A stretch of 14,428 nucleotides of DNA from Prevotella sp. (GTDB lineage Bacteria; Bacteroidota; Bacteroidia; Bacteroidales; Bacteroidaceae), in the NCBI GenBank assembly GCA_017541365.1, contig JAFXZF010000084.1, positions 1 to 14,428 on the forward strand. The letters run 5' to 3'. A program made the translations under genes and the position numbers. How positions within the stretch are numbered: position 1 is the first letter of the stretch; every line of letters begins with the position of its first letter. The notes below the pieces were generated by a model that worked only from the letters and a program-made list of their open reading frames with translations, was not told the origin of the DNA and made no database searches. This document shows positions 5,516 through 13,560 of the stretch, in pieces.

Positions 5516-7693
5516 ATGAACATTCCAAGTGTATTCTGGCTTGTACCTGTGGCATCATTGGTGTCGCTGGGTATGGCACTGTACTTCTTCCTTCAAATGA
5601 AGAAGGCAGACGAGGGTACTGACCGCATGAAGGAGATTGCCGAGCACGTCCGCAAGGGTGCCATGGCATACCTCAAGCAGCAGTACAAGGTGGTAACGAT
5701 AGTATTTATCGTACTGGCTATCATCTTCTCAGTGATGGCGTACGGTTTCCAGTTGCAGAATCCATGGGTGCCATTCGCATTCCTCACTGGCGGTTTCTTC
5801 TCTGGACTGGCTGGCTTCTTCGGTATGAAGACTGCCACTTACGCCTCAGCTCGCACGGCAAACGCTGCACGTCAGAGTCTTGATGCAGGCTTGAAGGTGG
5901 CTTTCCGTTCAGGTGCCGTTATGGGTCTGACGGTGGTAGGTCTCGGCTTGCTTGACATCGCCATCTGGTTTGTAGTGCTCAACGCAGCAGGTGTCAACAG
6001 CCTCATCACCATCACCACCACAATGCTTACCTTCGGCATGGGTGCATCCACTCAGGCTCTCTTTGCTCGTGTGGGCGGTGGCATATACACCAAGGCAGCC
6101 GACGTGGGTGCCGACATAGTAGGCAAAGTGGAGGCAGACATACCTGAGGATGACCCACGCAACCCTGCTACCATCGCCGACAATGTAGGCGACAATGTTG
6201 GTGACGTGGCTGGTATGGGTGCCGACCTCTATGAGTCTTACTGCGGTTCTATCCTCTCTACTGCAGCTCTTGGTGCTACGGCATATCTCGGCACACAGCT
6301 GCAGCTCAGCTATGTAATAGCCCCTATGATTATCGCAGCAGTGGGCATATTCCTTTCTCTCTTCGGCATATTCCTCGTTCGTACTAAGGAAGGTGCCACA
6401 ATGAAGGAACTTCTCCACTCTCTTGGTCTGGGAACCAATGTTTCGGCTTGCCTCATAGCAATAGCCACTTTTGCTATACTCTATCTGTTGGGCATACCAA
6501 ACTGGATATACGTTTCATGCTCCGTAATAGTAGGTCTGCTGGCTGGCGTCATCATAGGTCAGGCAACAGAATACTACACCTCTCACTCATACAAGCCTAC
6601 ACAGGAGATAAGCGCTGCTGCACAGACAGGTGCCGCAACGGTAATCATCAAGGGTGTGGGCACAGGTATGATCTCTACCATGATACCTGTAGTGACAATC
6701 TCTGTTGCTATCATGCTCTCTTACCTCTGCGCTAACGGTTTCAACATGGACGTGAACGCCGAGGCTCTGTCAAAGGGACTCTATGGCGTAGGCATCGCTG
6801 CCGTTGGTATGCTCTCTACGCTTGGCATCACTCTTGCTACGGACGCTTACGGTCCTATTGCCGACAACGCCGGCGGTAACGCTGAGATGTCAGAACTGGG
6901 TGAGGAAGTGCGCAAGCGTACTGATGCCCTCGACGCTCTCGGCAATACCACTGCTGCTACAGGTAAGGGCTTCGCTATTGGTTCTGCTGCACTGACAGCA
7001 CTGGCACTTCTCGCATCATATATCGAGGAGATAAAAGAGGCAGTACAGCGTCTTGCCGAGGCAGGCAACAGCCATATGGCTGACGTGTATAGCCACATCG
7101 GCGACATACCAGCCTTTATGGACTACTTCCAGGTAAACCTGATGAACCCGAAGGTTATCGTAGGCGTATTCATCGGTGCTATGGCTGCATTCCTCTTCTC
7201 TGGCATCACAATGGGTGCCGTAGGCAGAGCTGCCGAGGACATGGTGAAGGAGGTACGCCGTCAGTTCCGCGAGATAGCAGGCATACTCGAGGGTAAGGCA
7301 ACACCTGACTACGGTCGTTGCGTGGAGATATCAACACGTTCAGCACAGCGCGAGATGATATTCCCTTCACTGCTTGCCATCATCATACCTATCCTCGTAG
7401 GCGTGATACTCGGCGTAGCAGGCGTGCTCGGTCTGCTTGTAGGTGGTTTGGCAGCAGGTTTCACACTGGCTATCTTTATGAGTAATGCCGGTGGTGCATG
7501 GGACAATGCCAAGAAGAACATCGAAGAAGGTGCCTTTGGCGGCAAGGGCTCTGACTGTCACAAGGCTACCGTAGTAGGCGACACCGTAGGTGACCCATTC
7601 AAAGATACGTCTGGTCCGTCACTCAACATCCTCATCAAACTTATGTCAATGGTGAGCATCGTAATGGCAGGACTTACAGTGGCGTTCATCTAA
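5516..7693 (+). CDS. hppA: K+-dependent membrane pyrophosphatase, probably ion-pumping
   Basis: HppA hydrolyses pyrophosphate in the inner membrane and uses the energy to pump H+ and/or Na+ outward. The 725-residue length and multiple membrane helices are typical. Signature blocks are present: DVGADIVGKVE (196-206), DDPRNPATIADNVGDNVGD (212-230), DAYGPIADNAGGNAEM (443-458) and, near the C-terminus, HKATVVGDTVGDPFKDTSG (682-700). These supply the acidic residues that bind Mg-pyrophosphate. GNTTAATGKG (476-485) has Ala480 and Gly483 where K+-independent enzymes carry Lys and Thr, so this is the K+-dependent type. Thr91, Phe95, Asp147 and Met175 lie close to positions I recall as marking Bacteroides Na+,H+-pumping enzymes, so dual pumping is plausible but unproven. 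The gene stands alone between its own promoter region and a strong terminator. Confidence 0.96.
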   Translation: MNIPSVFWLVPVASLVSLGMALYFFLQMKKADEGTDRMKEIAEHVRKGAMAYLKQQYKVVTIVFIVLAIIFSVMAYGFQLQNPWVPFAFLTGGFFSGLAGFFGMKTATYASARTANAARQSLDAGLKVAFRSGAVMGLTVVGLGLLDIAIWFVVLNAAGVNSLITITTTMLTFGMGASTQALFARVGGGIYTKAADVGADIVGKVEADIPEDDPRNPATIADNVGDNVGDVAGMGADLYESYCGSILSTAALGATAYLGTQLQLSYVIAPMIIAAVGIFLSLFGIFLVRTKEGATMKELLHSLGLGTNVSACLIAIATFAILYLLGIPNWIYVSCSVIVGLLAGVIIGQATEYYTSHSYKPTQEISAAAQTGAATVIIKGVGTGMISTMIPVVTISVAIMLSYLCANGFNMDVNAEALSKGLYGVGIAAVGMLSTLGITLATDAYGPIADNAGGNAEMSELGEEVRKRTDALDALGNTTAATGKGFAIGSAALTALALLASYIEEIKEAVQRLAEAGNSHMADVYSHIGDIPAFMDYFQVNLMNPKVIVGVFIGAMAAFLFSGITMGAVGRAAEDMVKEVRRQFREIAGILEGKATPDYGRCVEISTRSAQREMIFPSLLAIIIPILVGVILGVAGVLGLLVGGLAAGFTLAIFMSNAGGAWDNAKKNIEEGAFGGKGSDCHKATVVGDTVGDPFKDTSGPSLNILIKLMSMVSIVMAGLTVAFI

Positions 7694-7743
7694 AAAAAAC
7701 ATTAACTACACTATAACTGCTCTTAACTACCCTTAAATATAAC

Positions 7744-7783
7744 AAAAATACCCCATTCCATCGGTGAAGTGGGGTATTTTTTT
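7744..7783 (+). terminator. Rho-independent terminator after hppA
   Basis: Arms AAAAATACCCCA (7744-7755) and TGGGGTATTTTT (7770-7781) form a perfect 12-bp stem around a 14-nt loop. Seven T lie at 7777-7783. The A-run on the 5' side gives it a bidirectional shape, although no opposing gene needs it. Its 3' end overlaps the -33 box of the following promoter. Confidence 0.9.
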
Positions 7784-7811
7784 GTTATTTGCATAATAAT
7801 TTGTACCTTTG
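7781..7811 (+). promoter_or_regulatory. Sigma-ABfr-type promoter for the polysaccharide operon
   Basis: TTTG (7781-7784), a 19-bp spacer and TACCTTTG (7804-7811) match the Bacteroidetes consensus at every defined position. Transcription would start near 7818, about 19 nt before the wzi-like ATG at 7837. No other promoter of this type was found downstream, so it may drive all six following genes. Confidence 0.78.
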
Positions 7812-7836
7812 TATCGTTTTTTCTAAAGAAAAAAGT

Positions 7837-9417
7837 ATGAAGATAAGATACATAATACTGATAGGGATGATGATGGCTGTTACCTCTGTGCAGGCACAGG
7901 AGACCGGGGTGACTGCAGACAACGGCTGGGCGCTGGACGTAGAGATGCAGGGTTCGCTGAGCAACAGCAAGACACCACTGTGGCTCAATGCCAACAAGTA
8001 CGGCATCAGCAGCCTCAATGCACAAAATGGCTACATAAGAGGCATAGGCGCTTGGGACAAGAAATTCTTTGATAATAAGCTCGACCTCAATGCCGGACTC
8101 GACCTCATTGTGCCAGTAGGCTACAAGAGTCAGGGATATAAGGAACACTATACCAACCACCTCGTATTGCAACAGGCTTTCGTGGAGGCGAACTACAAAC
8201 TGGGTACTTTGACGATTGGTGCAAAACACCAACCGATGGAGCTGAAGAATAACGAACTGTCATCAGGTGCACAGACATTAGGCATCAACGCAAGACCCGT
8301 TCCGCAAGTAAGGATAGGACTGAACAACTATTGGCAGGTGCCATACACGAAGAAATGGCTCGCAGTAAAAGCCCACATGGCATACGGTGTAATGACCGAC
8401 GGAGGCTGGGAAGAAACCTTCGCCAGCGGTACGACAAACAAATACAACAAAAACACACGCTACCACCAAAAAGCAGGATACATTAAGATAGGCAACGAAG
8501 AGAAATTCCCTCTCACACTCACTATAGGACTCGAGATGGCAGCACAGTTTGGTGGTACGAAATACCAACGGAATTCGAAGGGACAGCTCACGGAGACCAA
8601 GGTGCGAAGCAACCTGAAAAGTTACTGGCACGCCTTCACAGGCACAGGAGCAGAAGAGAAAGAGGAAACCTCGGTATATCAGAATGCTGAGGGCAACCAC
8701 CTGGGCAGTTGGGTGATGAGACTCAACTGGAAAGCGAAGACGTGGGAGGCAGGTTTCTACATGGACCACTACTTCGAAGACCACTCAAGCATGCTATTTC
8801 TCGACTACGATGGCTACGGCACAGGCGACAACTGGAACAAGAGGGAGAAGAGTCGCTATTTCCGATATGACCTGAAGGACTACTTGATGGGCGTGGATGT
8901 GAAGTTGAAGAACTTCAGATATGTGAACCAAGCAGTTGTGGAGTATATGAATACACGCTACCAGTGCGGTCCCATATATCACGACCACACAAAGAACATC
9001 AGCGACCACATCTGTGGAAAAGACGGATACTATAACCACGGCTCGATGCCTGGATGGCAGAACTACGGACAGTTCATAGGCAACCCGCTATACCTCTCGC
9101 CCATATACAACAAGGACGGATACATCGGTCCACGCTGCAACCGCTTCAAGGCATGGCACTTCGGCATTGCTGGCGACCCTGCGGCAGGACTGCACTACCG
9201 CATGAAACTAAGTTGGCAGAAGGGTTGGGGCACCTATGGCGCTCCCTACCCCTACCCCAAAGAGAACACCAGTCTGTTATTGGAGGCAGGATATCGTTTC
9301 CCTGCCACATGCTCGCTGCGCAACTTCACCGCTACTCTGGGCTACGGTGCCGATTGGGGAGAACTGCGAGGCAACAACTCAGGCATGCAACTGACGGTAC
9401 TGTATAAAGTTCACTGA
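7837..9417 (+). CDS. Wzi-family capsule assembly outer-membrane protein
   Basis: This protein is placed in the capsule assembly Wzi family. E. coli Wzi is an outer-membrane barrel that helps hold capsule on the cell surface. The ATG at 7837 is preferred over an in-frame TTG at 7789, which lies inside the promoter. It gives a clean signal peptide (MKIRYIILIGMMMAVTSVQA, cleavage near residue 20) and a 526-residue protein. Recognisable Bacteroidetes Wzi blocks are the PLWLNANKYG region (47-56), LQQAFVEANY (111-120), and GAKHQPMELKNNELSSG with INARPVPQVRIGL (128-161). KFPLTLTIGLEMAAQFGG follows further on. The rest is Tyr/Trp-rich alternating sequence expected for beta-strands. It is the first gene of the operon and is followed 16 bp later by a small lipoprotein gene. 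The family call is firm. The exact role in Bacteroidales is extrapolated from enterobacteria. Confidence 0.85.
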   Translation: MKIRYIILIGMMMAVTSVQAQETGVTADNGWALDVEMQGSLSNSKTPLWLNANKYGISSLNAQNGYIRGIGAWDKKFFDNKLDLNAGLDLIVPVGYKSQGYKEHYTNHLVLQQAFVEANYKLGTLTIGAKHQPMELKNNELSSGAQTLGINARPVPQVRIGLNNYWQVPYTKKWLAVKAHMAYGVMTDGGWEETFASGTTNKYNKNTRYHQKAGYIKIGNEEKFPLTLTIGLEMAAQFGGTKYQRNSKGQLTETKVRSNLKSYWHAFTGTGAEEKEETSVYQNAEGNHLGSWVMRLNWKAKTWEAGFYMDHYFEDHSSMLFLDYDGYGTGDNWNKREKSRYFRYDLKDYLMGVDVKLKNFRYVNQAVVEYMNTRYQCGPIYHDHTKNISDHICGKDGYYNHGSMPGWQNYGQFIGNPLYLSPIYNKDGYIGPRCNRFKAWHFGIAGDPAAGLHYRMKLSWQKGWGTYGAPYPYPKENTSLLLEAGYRFPATCSLRNFTATLGYGADWGELRGNNSGMQLTVLYKVH

Positions 9418-9433
9418 CAATCCCCGAACCATT

Positions 9434-9982
9434 ATGAAGAAACTATCATACATACTCATCGCACTGCTCGCCATGACAATGGCATCATGCGAGATAAACT
9501 CCAGCGACAATGGGGACCTCGACAACTGGTGGTACCTGCGACAGGTGGAGAATATCAACGAGAACGATAACGTTAACGTTGAGGACTACGTGGCAAAGAA
9601 AGTCTTCTGGGGATTCATCGGCAACCTGATGCAGACGCAAGGCGGCGGTGCAGGAACATATCTCTACCGTTTTGAGCAAAGCGGGGACAAACTCAGGTTG
9701 TATGAGCCACACAAGAACAATAGCAGGTCATCGGAAACTTCAGAAGAGGGAGAAAAGACAAACATTAAGATAGACCCATTGGTAGAAGCCAAAGACCTCT
9801 ACAAACTGGAGACACACGGTCTGCATATGAAGGAGAAGAAAGATGCTGAAGGCAATCCTGTCTATGACAGTGACGGCAACATCATCTACGAAGAGACCTT
9901 CACCGTGGAGCAGCTCACCTCTGAGAGAATGGTGCTCCTCAACGAGGACAAGACCCTCCGTCTGCATTTCCTCGCATGGTAA
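9434..9982 (+). CDS. Small lipocalin-like lipoprotein of the polysaccharide operon
   Basis: This 182-residue protein has a lipoprotein signal peptide: KKLSYILIALLAMTMASC, with lipobox MASC and Cys19 as the lipidated residue. The mature sequence opens with an acidic spacer and then GDLDNWWYLRQVE, which looks like the first strand of the lipocalin-like lipoproteins frequent in Bacteroidetes. Later segments such as YLYRFEQSGDKLRLYEP and MVLLNEDKTLRLHFLAW fit antiparallel strands of a small barrel. I cannot name the Pfam family with certainty. It lies 16 bp after the wzi-like gene and 22 bp before the wzz-like gene, so it is almost certainly cotranscribed. Binding of polysaccharide or a lipid-linked precursor, or support of the outer-membrane machinery, are guesses from context only. 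Confidence 0.72.
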   Translation: MKKLSYILIALLAMTMASCEINSSDNGDLDNWWYLRQVENINENDNVNVEDYVAKKVFWGFIGNLMQTQGGGAGTYLYRFEQSGDKLRLYEPHKNNSRSSETSEEGEKTNIKIDPLVEAKDLYKLETHGLHMKEKKDAEGNPVYDSDGNIIYEETFTVEQLTSERMVLLNEDKTLRLHFLAW

Positions 9983-10004
9983 AAATAAAGAAAACAAATT
10001 AATA

Positions 10005-11060
10005 ATGAGTGAAGAAAAAGTAAAACAAGCCCCTATTGATTTTGTTGAGATAGGCAAGAAACTTTGGAAACACAAAAAGAAGTTTTTTATTGTGCTTCCT
10101 GCAACACTGGTGATAACATACCTAATAACGGTGTGTGTGCCGAGGTACTATAAGTGTACGGTGAGTCTTACCCAGGAGGCATCATCTACTTCATTGTCAT
10201 CGATGGGTTCGCTGGGTTCACTCGCCTCATCGATGGGACTGGGCTCACTGGCAAAGATGGGTGCTTCGTCAGATGCTTTCTATGCCGAGATATACCCCAA
10301 CATAATAAAGTCGAATGACTTCATAGCCAAATTGATGACAGTAAGGGTGAAGAGTCAGAAAGGAGACATCGACACTAGTTACTACGTCTATCTGCGTGAC
10401 CACCAAAAGCATGCTTGGTGGGACATAGTGAAGGGCTATATCGTGGAGAAGATAAACCCAACCCCAAAAGATGGTTACCAAGGAAATGACAAGATATCGG
10501 TGTTTAACCTGACGGAGAGCCAAAGTAAGTTATTCCAGAGTGTGCAGTCGAAAATATTATGTGATGTAGACAAGAAGACTGACGTAGTGACAATCATAGT
10601 AAAGGATCAAGACCCGCTGATATGTGCCACGATGGCAAACGAGACCTGCAAGAAACTTCAGGAGTTTATCATCGAATATCGCACGAATAAGGCACGTGTG
10701 GATTACGAATACTACAAGAAACTATGCACAGAGGCAAAGGAAAAATATGAGCGTGCCAGACGTACATATGGCTCATACTCAGATGCCAACATGGACGTAG
10801 TGCTGGAGAGTTACAAGTCGAAGGAGGAAGATCTGGAGAACGAGATGCAGTTGAAGTATAACATATACTCAACGATGAACACCCAAATGCAGATGGCACA
10901 GGCAAAGTTGCAAGAGGCTACCCCAGCCTTTACCATGATACAGAGCGCAACAGTGCCATATAAGCCAGCAGGTCCAAAGAGACTCATTATTTCGATAGCC
11001 ATGACTATACTGGCATTCTTCGTACTGTCAGGCGTGATATTGTTCAAGGAAAGAAACTGA
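10005..11060 (+). CDS. Wzz-type polysaccharide chain-length determinant
   Basis: Wzz/PCP proteins sit in the inner membrane and set the length of chains made by the polymerase. The ATG at 10005 gives 351 residues. A longer in-frame reading from 9843 overlaps the preceding gene and encodes an unlikely leader. The layout is classic: a short cytoplasmic N-terminus (1-25), TM1 at about 27-46, a large periplasmic domain with helical, charged coiled-coil-like segments (about 215-305), the Pro-rich ATVPYKPAGPKR before TM2 (315-326), TM2 at about 327-347, and a very short tail. There is no Walker-type tyrosine kinase domain, so this is not a BY-kinase fusion. A Ser/Gly/Leu/Met-rich stretch at 63-89 contains a short internal duplication. 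The start of the EpsG-like gene lies one base beyond the stop, so translation is probably coupled. Confidence 0.87.
   Translation: MSEEKVKQAPIDFVEIGKKLWKHKKKFFIVLPATLVITYLITVCVPRYYKCTVSLTQEASSTSLSSMGSLGSLASSMGLGSLAKMGASSDAFYAEIYPNIIKSNDFIAKLMTVRVKSQKGDIDTSYYVYLRDHQKHAWWDIVKGYIVEKINPTPKDGYQGNDKISVFNLTESQSKLFQSVQSKILCDVDKKTDVVTIIVKDQDPLICATMANETCKKLQEFIIEYRTNKARVDYEYYKKLCTEAKEKYERARRTYGSYSDANMDVVLESYKSKEEDLENEMQLKYNIYSTMNTQMQMAQAKLQEATPAFTMIQSATVPYKPAGPKRLIISIAMTILAFFVLSGVILFKERN
10197..10256 (+). repeat. In-frame 30-bp duplication within the Wzz-like gene
   Basis: TCATCGATGGG occurs at 10197-10207 and again at 10227-10237, exactly 30 bp apart. The repeats encode SSMGSLGSLA followed by SSMGLGSLAK (residues 65-84). 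Ser/Gly/Leu-rich loops occur at this place in other Bacteroidetes Wzz-like proteins, so the duplication may be an old and tolerated feature. Confidence 0.6.
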
Positions 11061-11061
11061 T

Positions 11062-12126
11062 ATGGTTATATCGCTGATTCTACTGTTCTTCTCCTGTTTT
11101 ATACTATCCTTTTATGAGGAGAGGATAATACAGAGAGACAGAGTTGTACTATATATCCTTATAGGTATTGGTATGATTCTCATAGCTGGTATGAGGGCAG
11201 TAGGATCCACTCCTGACACAGAGGCGTACGAGATGATGTATTATGGAAAGAGCAACATTATTGTTGCAGCGGCAACAGAGCCCTCCTTTAATATAATAGC
11301 CTATGTACTGCACTCCATGTCATTGGGAATAAATTCTTTGTTTTTTGCTTATGCTATCATATCAGTGCCGATACATCTCGTAGCATTCTGGAAACTATCC
11401 AAGATACCATTTGTTACTCTCACTATTTATGTGTCATATTATTACATGATGCATGAAATGGTGCAGATAAGAGCAGGAGTGGCAGCCGGATTGTTTCTGC
11501 TATCATTGTACTACTACGTAGAGAACAAGAAGAAGACGGCATTACTATTCATCTTCTTGGGAACATTCTTCCACTATTCCGCTTTAGTAGGTTTGGTGAT
11601 GTTTCTTTTTAAGGACAAACTGCCGACATGGCAAAAGGTTGTCCTTTGTGCGATAATACCTATAGGTTTGGTGGTGTACTTCACACGTGTGGATTTGTCA
11701 CTCCTTATCCCAGAGAGTTTGATTGGTTCGAAGTTAGCATTATACCGTGAGATGAGGGACAAAGGAGTGGAAGAAGAACTGGCAGGGTGGCCTTTGGAGA
11801 TAAACATCCTTATCTGGATGAATTTTATTTTGTTCTACGCTTCGATTTTCTATAGTGAATACCTTATGAAACACTGCAAATATGTGAATATAGCCATAAA
11901 GCTACAGGCAGCAGGTTTCATCTTCCTATTGTACCTGAATGGAGTGAGCCAAGTGCTTGGAAACCGCATAAACGACTATTTCTCTGTGGCCAACATAATA
12001 TTGTGGACGGCATCCGTATATGCTTTTACCCCGAGAATAGTGTCGAAAATAATAAGCAATGCTATCTCAACCTTCAGATTTGCAACAAGTGCGCTGGCTT
12101 ATGCATTGTCATTATGGTTCTTGTAG
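11062..12126 (+). CDS. EpsG-family polysaccharide polymerase (Wzy-like)
   Basis: EpsG/Wzy-type proteins are inner-membrane enzymes that join lipid-linked repeat units into long chains. This 354-residue protein is almost entirely hydrophobic, with roughly ten membrane helices. It carries blocks seen in the EpsG family: GMRAVGSTPDTEAYEMMY (43-60) with Arg45 and Asp52, EPSFNIIAYVL (73-83), the QIRAGVAAGLFLLSLYYYVE helix (135-154) with Arg137, FHYSALVGL (170-178) with His171, and a late GNRINDYFSVANIIL (300-314) with Arg302. These conserved Arg and His residues are probably part of the active region (inference). It sits between the Wzz-like and Wzx-like genes with gaps of 1 and 9 bp. That order supports a Wzx/Wzy-dependent pathway rather than a synthase or ABC-transporter pathway. 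Confidence 0.84.
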   Translation: MVISLILLFFSCFILSFYEERIIQRDRVVLYILIGIGMILIAGMRAVGSTPDTEAYEMMYYGKSNIIVAAATEPSFNIIAYVLHSMSLGINSLFFAYAIISVPIHLVAFWKLSKIPFVTLTIYVSYYYMMHEMVQIRAGVAAGLFLLSLYYYVENKKKTALLFIFLGTFFHYSALVGLVMFLFKDKLPTWQKVVLCAIIPIGLVVYFTRVDLSLLIPESLIGSKLALYREMRDKGVEEELAGWPLEINILIWMNFILFYASIFYSEYLMKHCKYVNIAIKLQAAGFIFLLYLNGVSQVLGNRINDYFSVANIILWTASVYAFTPRIVSKIISNAISTFRFATSALAYALSLWFL

Positions 12127-12135
12127 AAAACATCT

Positions 12136-13560
12136 ATGGCAAGTTTAAAAGGAAATTTCATATATAGTAGCATACTCACGGTATCAACCTACCTGTTTCC
12201 TCTGATAGTATATCCATATATATCGAGGACATTGGGGTTGTCCAACATAGGTATTGTGAACTTTGTGGATAATCTCATAAACTACTTCATCTTGATATCC
12301 ATGATGGGTATCACCACAGTAGGAGTGAGAGAGATTGCAGCAGTAAGAAGCGACAAGACAAAACTCTCAAGCACGTTTATGTCACTTTTTACCCTGACGG
12401 GTATAGCCACAGGCATTGCAATAATAGTGTTACTAACTGCTATGTACACCTTACCTACCCTCTATCCCTATCGCGACTTGCTGTATGTGGGTTTGGTAAA
12501 ACTGATATTCAACTTATTCCTCATGGAGTGGTTCTTCATGGGATTGGAGAACTTTAAGTACATCACAAACCGTACATTATTACTTAGGTGTATGTATGTG
12601 TTGTGTATATTCCTTTTTGTTAAGGATAAGGCTGATTACAAGATTTATTACATAATATCCGTTTCCACATTGGTTATCAATGCGCTGATTAATGTGTGGT
12701 ATAGCAGGAGGTTTGTCAGCTATTCTTTCCGCAATATAAATCTCCAACCATTCTATCAGGCTTTCCTCATTATGGGTATATATGCTTTGCTGACCAATGT
12801 ATATACATCGCTGAACCCCGTATGGTTGGGATTTGTGACAAATACGGATGAGGTGGGATACTTCACCACTGCAACAAAGCTTCACACTATAATCATGGCA
12901 GTGCTGCTGTCATTCACCAACATACTGTTCCCACGTGTGTCAAACCTGTTGGCAGAGGGGAAGAAGGATGAATTCTGGGATAAGATAAACATATCCTTTG
13001 ATGCTATATTCCTATTTACCATCCCCACGATTTGCTTTATGCTGGTAGCAGGTCCTGACCTATTACATATTGTAGTAGGTGACGGCTTTGAGGGAGCCTA
13101 CCTACCCTTCAGGATAATAATACCCCTGGTACTCATCATAGGTATAGAGCAGATACTGGTAATACAGATACTGATGGCCATGCACTCAGACAGCATAGTG
13201 CTGAGAAACTCCTTCATCGGTGCCATGGTGACTGTAGCGTTCAACCTATTGCTGACAGCCAGCATGGGTGCCATAGGTTCAGCTGTGGTGTGGGTTATAG
13301 CCGAATGTGTCATAATGGGACTCTCCATGGTGGCAATATACAGAAAATTCCATTACGTGATGCCATATAAACGGGTACTCTGTTACTGTGCATCATATCT
13401 CCCTCTGGTAGGGCTCCTGATACTCGCCTACAATAGTATAGACAATGACTATGCCGTGATAATATCGTTGGCTATAATGACTGTGGTCTATGCCTTTGCT
13501 AATGAAGTATTCGTAATGAAGAATAAGGTAGCAATAAATTTGCTGAATGCAGTACGTTAG
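12136..13560 (+). CDS. Wzx-type polysaccharide flippase
   Basis: Wzx flippases move undecaprenyl-linked repeat units across the inner membrane before polymerisation. The 474-residue protein has the typical length and about 12-14 hydrophobic helices across its whole length. Its N-terminus shows the family pattern FPLIVYPYISRTLGLSNIGI (21-40) followed by VNF, and then MGITTVGVREIAAVRSDK (57-74). Both are diagnostic of the polysaccharide biosynthesis (MVF/RfbX-like) group. It starts 9 bp after the EpsG-like stop codon. The next gene begins within its last 14 bp, indicating tight translational coupling. The substrate cannot be predicted. Confidence 0.9.
   Translation: MASLKGNFIYSSILTVSTYLFPLIVYPYISRTLGLSNIGIVNFVDNLINYFILISMMGITTVGVREIAAVRSDKTKLSSTFMSLFTLTGIATGIAIIVLLTAMYTLPTLYPYRDLLYVGLVKLIFNLFLMEWFFMGLENFKYITNRTLLLRCMYVLCIFLFVKDKADYKIYYIISVSTLVINALINVWYSRRFVSYSFRNINLQPFYQAFLIMGIYALLTNVYTSLNPVWLGFVTNTDEVGYFTTATKLHTIIMAVLLSFTNILFPRVSNLLAEGKKDEFWDKINISFDAIFLFTIPTICFMLVAGPDLLHIVVGDGFEGAYLPFRIIIPLVLIIGIEQILVIQILMAMHSDSIVLRNSFIGAMVTVAFNLLLTASMGAIGSAVVWVIAECVIMGLSMVAIYRKFHYVMPYKRVLCYCASYLPLVGLLILAYNSIDNDYAVIISLAIMTVVYAFANEVFVMKNKVAINLLNAVR

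Noticed and set aside
5909..6418. A 169-codon open frame on the - strand within hppA
   Set aside because: It is antisense to a highly conserved pyrophosphatase. The translation is Cys/His-rich and low-quality, with no start context or partner genes.
7789..7836. TTG start for the Wzi-like gene
   Set aside because: It lies within the promoter and before the expected transcription start. The ATG at 7837 begins a clean signal peptide.
9569..9580. 12-bp perfect palindrome AACGTTAACGTT
   Set aside because: It is inside the lipoprotein coding region, has no partner copy in the window and no promoter context. Chance is the simplest explanation.
9843..10004. Upstream extension of the Wzz-like gene into the preceding lipoprotein gene
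   Set aside because: The extra 54 residues are an out-of-frame reading of the lipoprotein gene and do not resemble a Wzz N-terminus. The ATG at 10005 directly gives the expected cytoplasmic tail and TM1.
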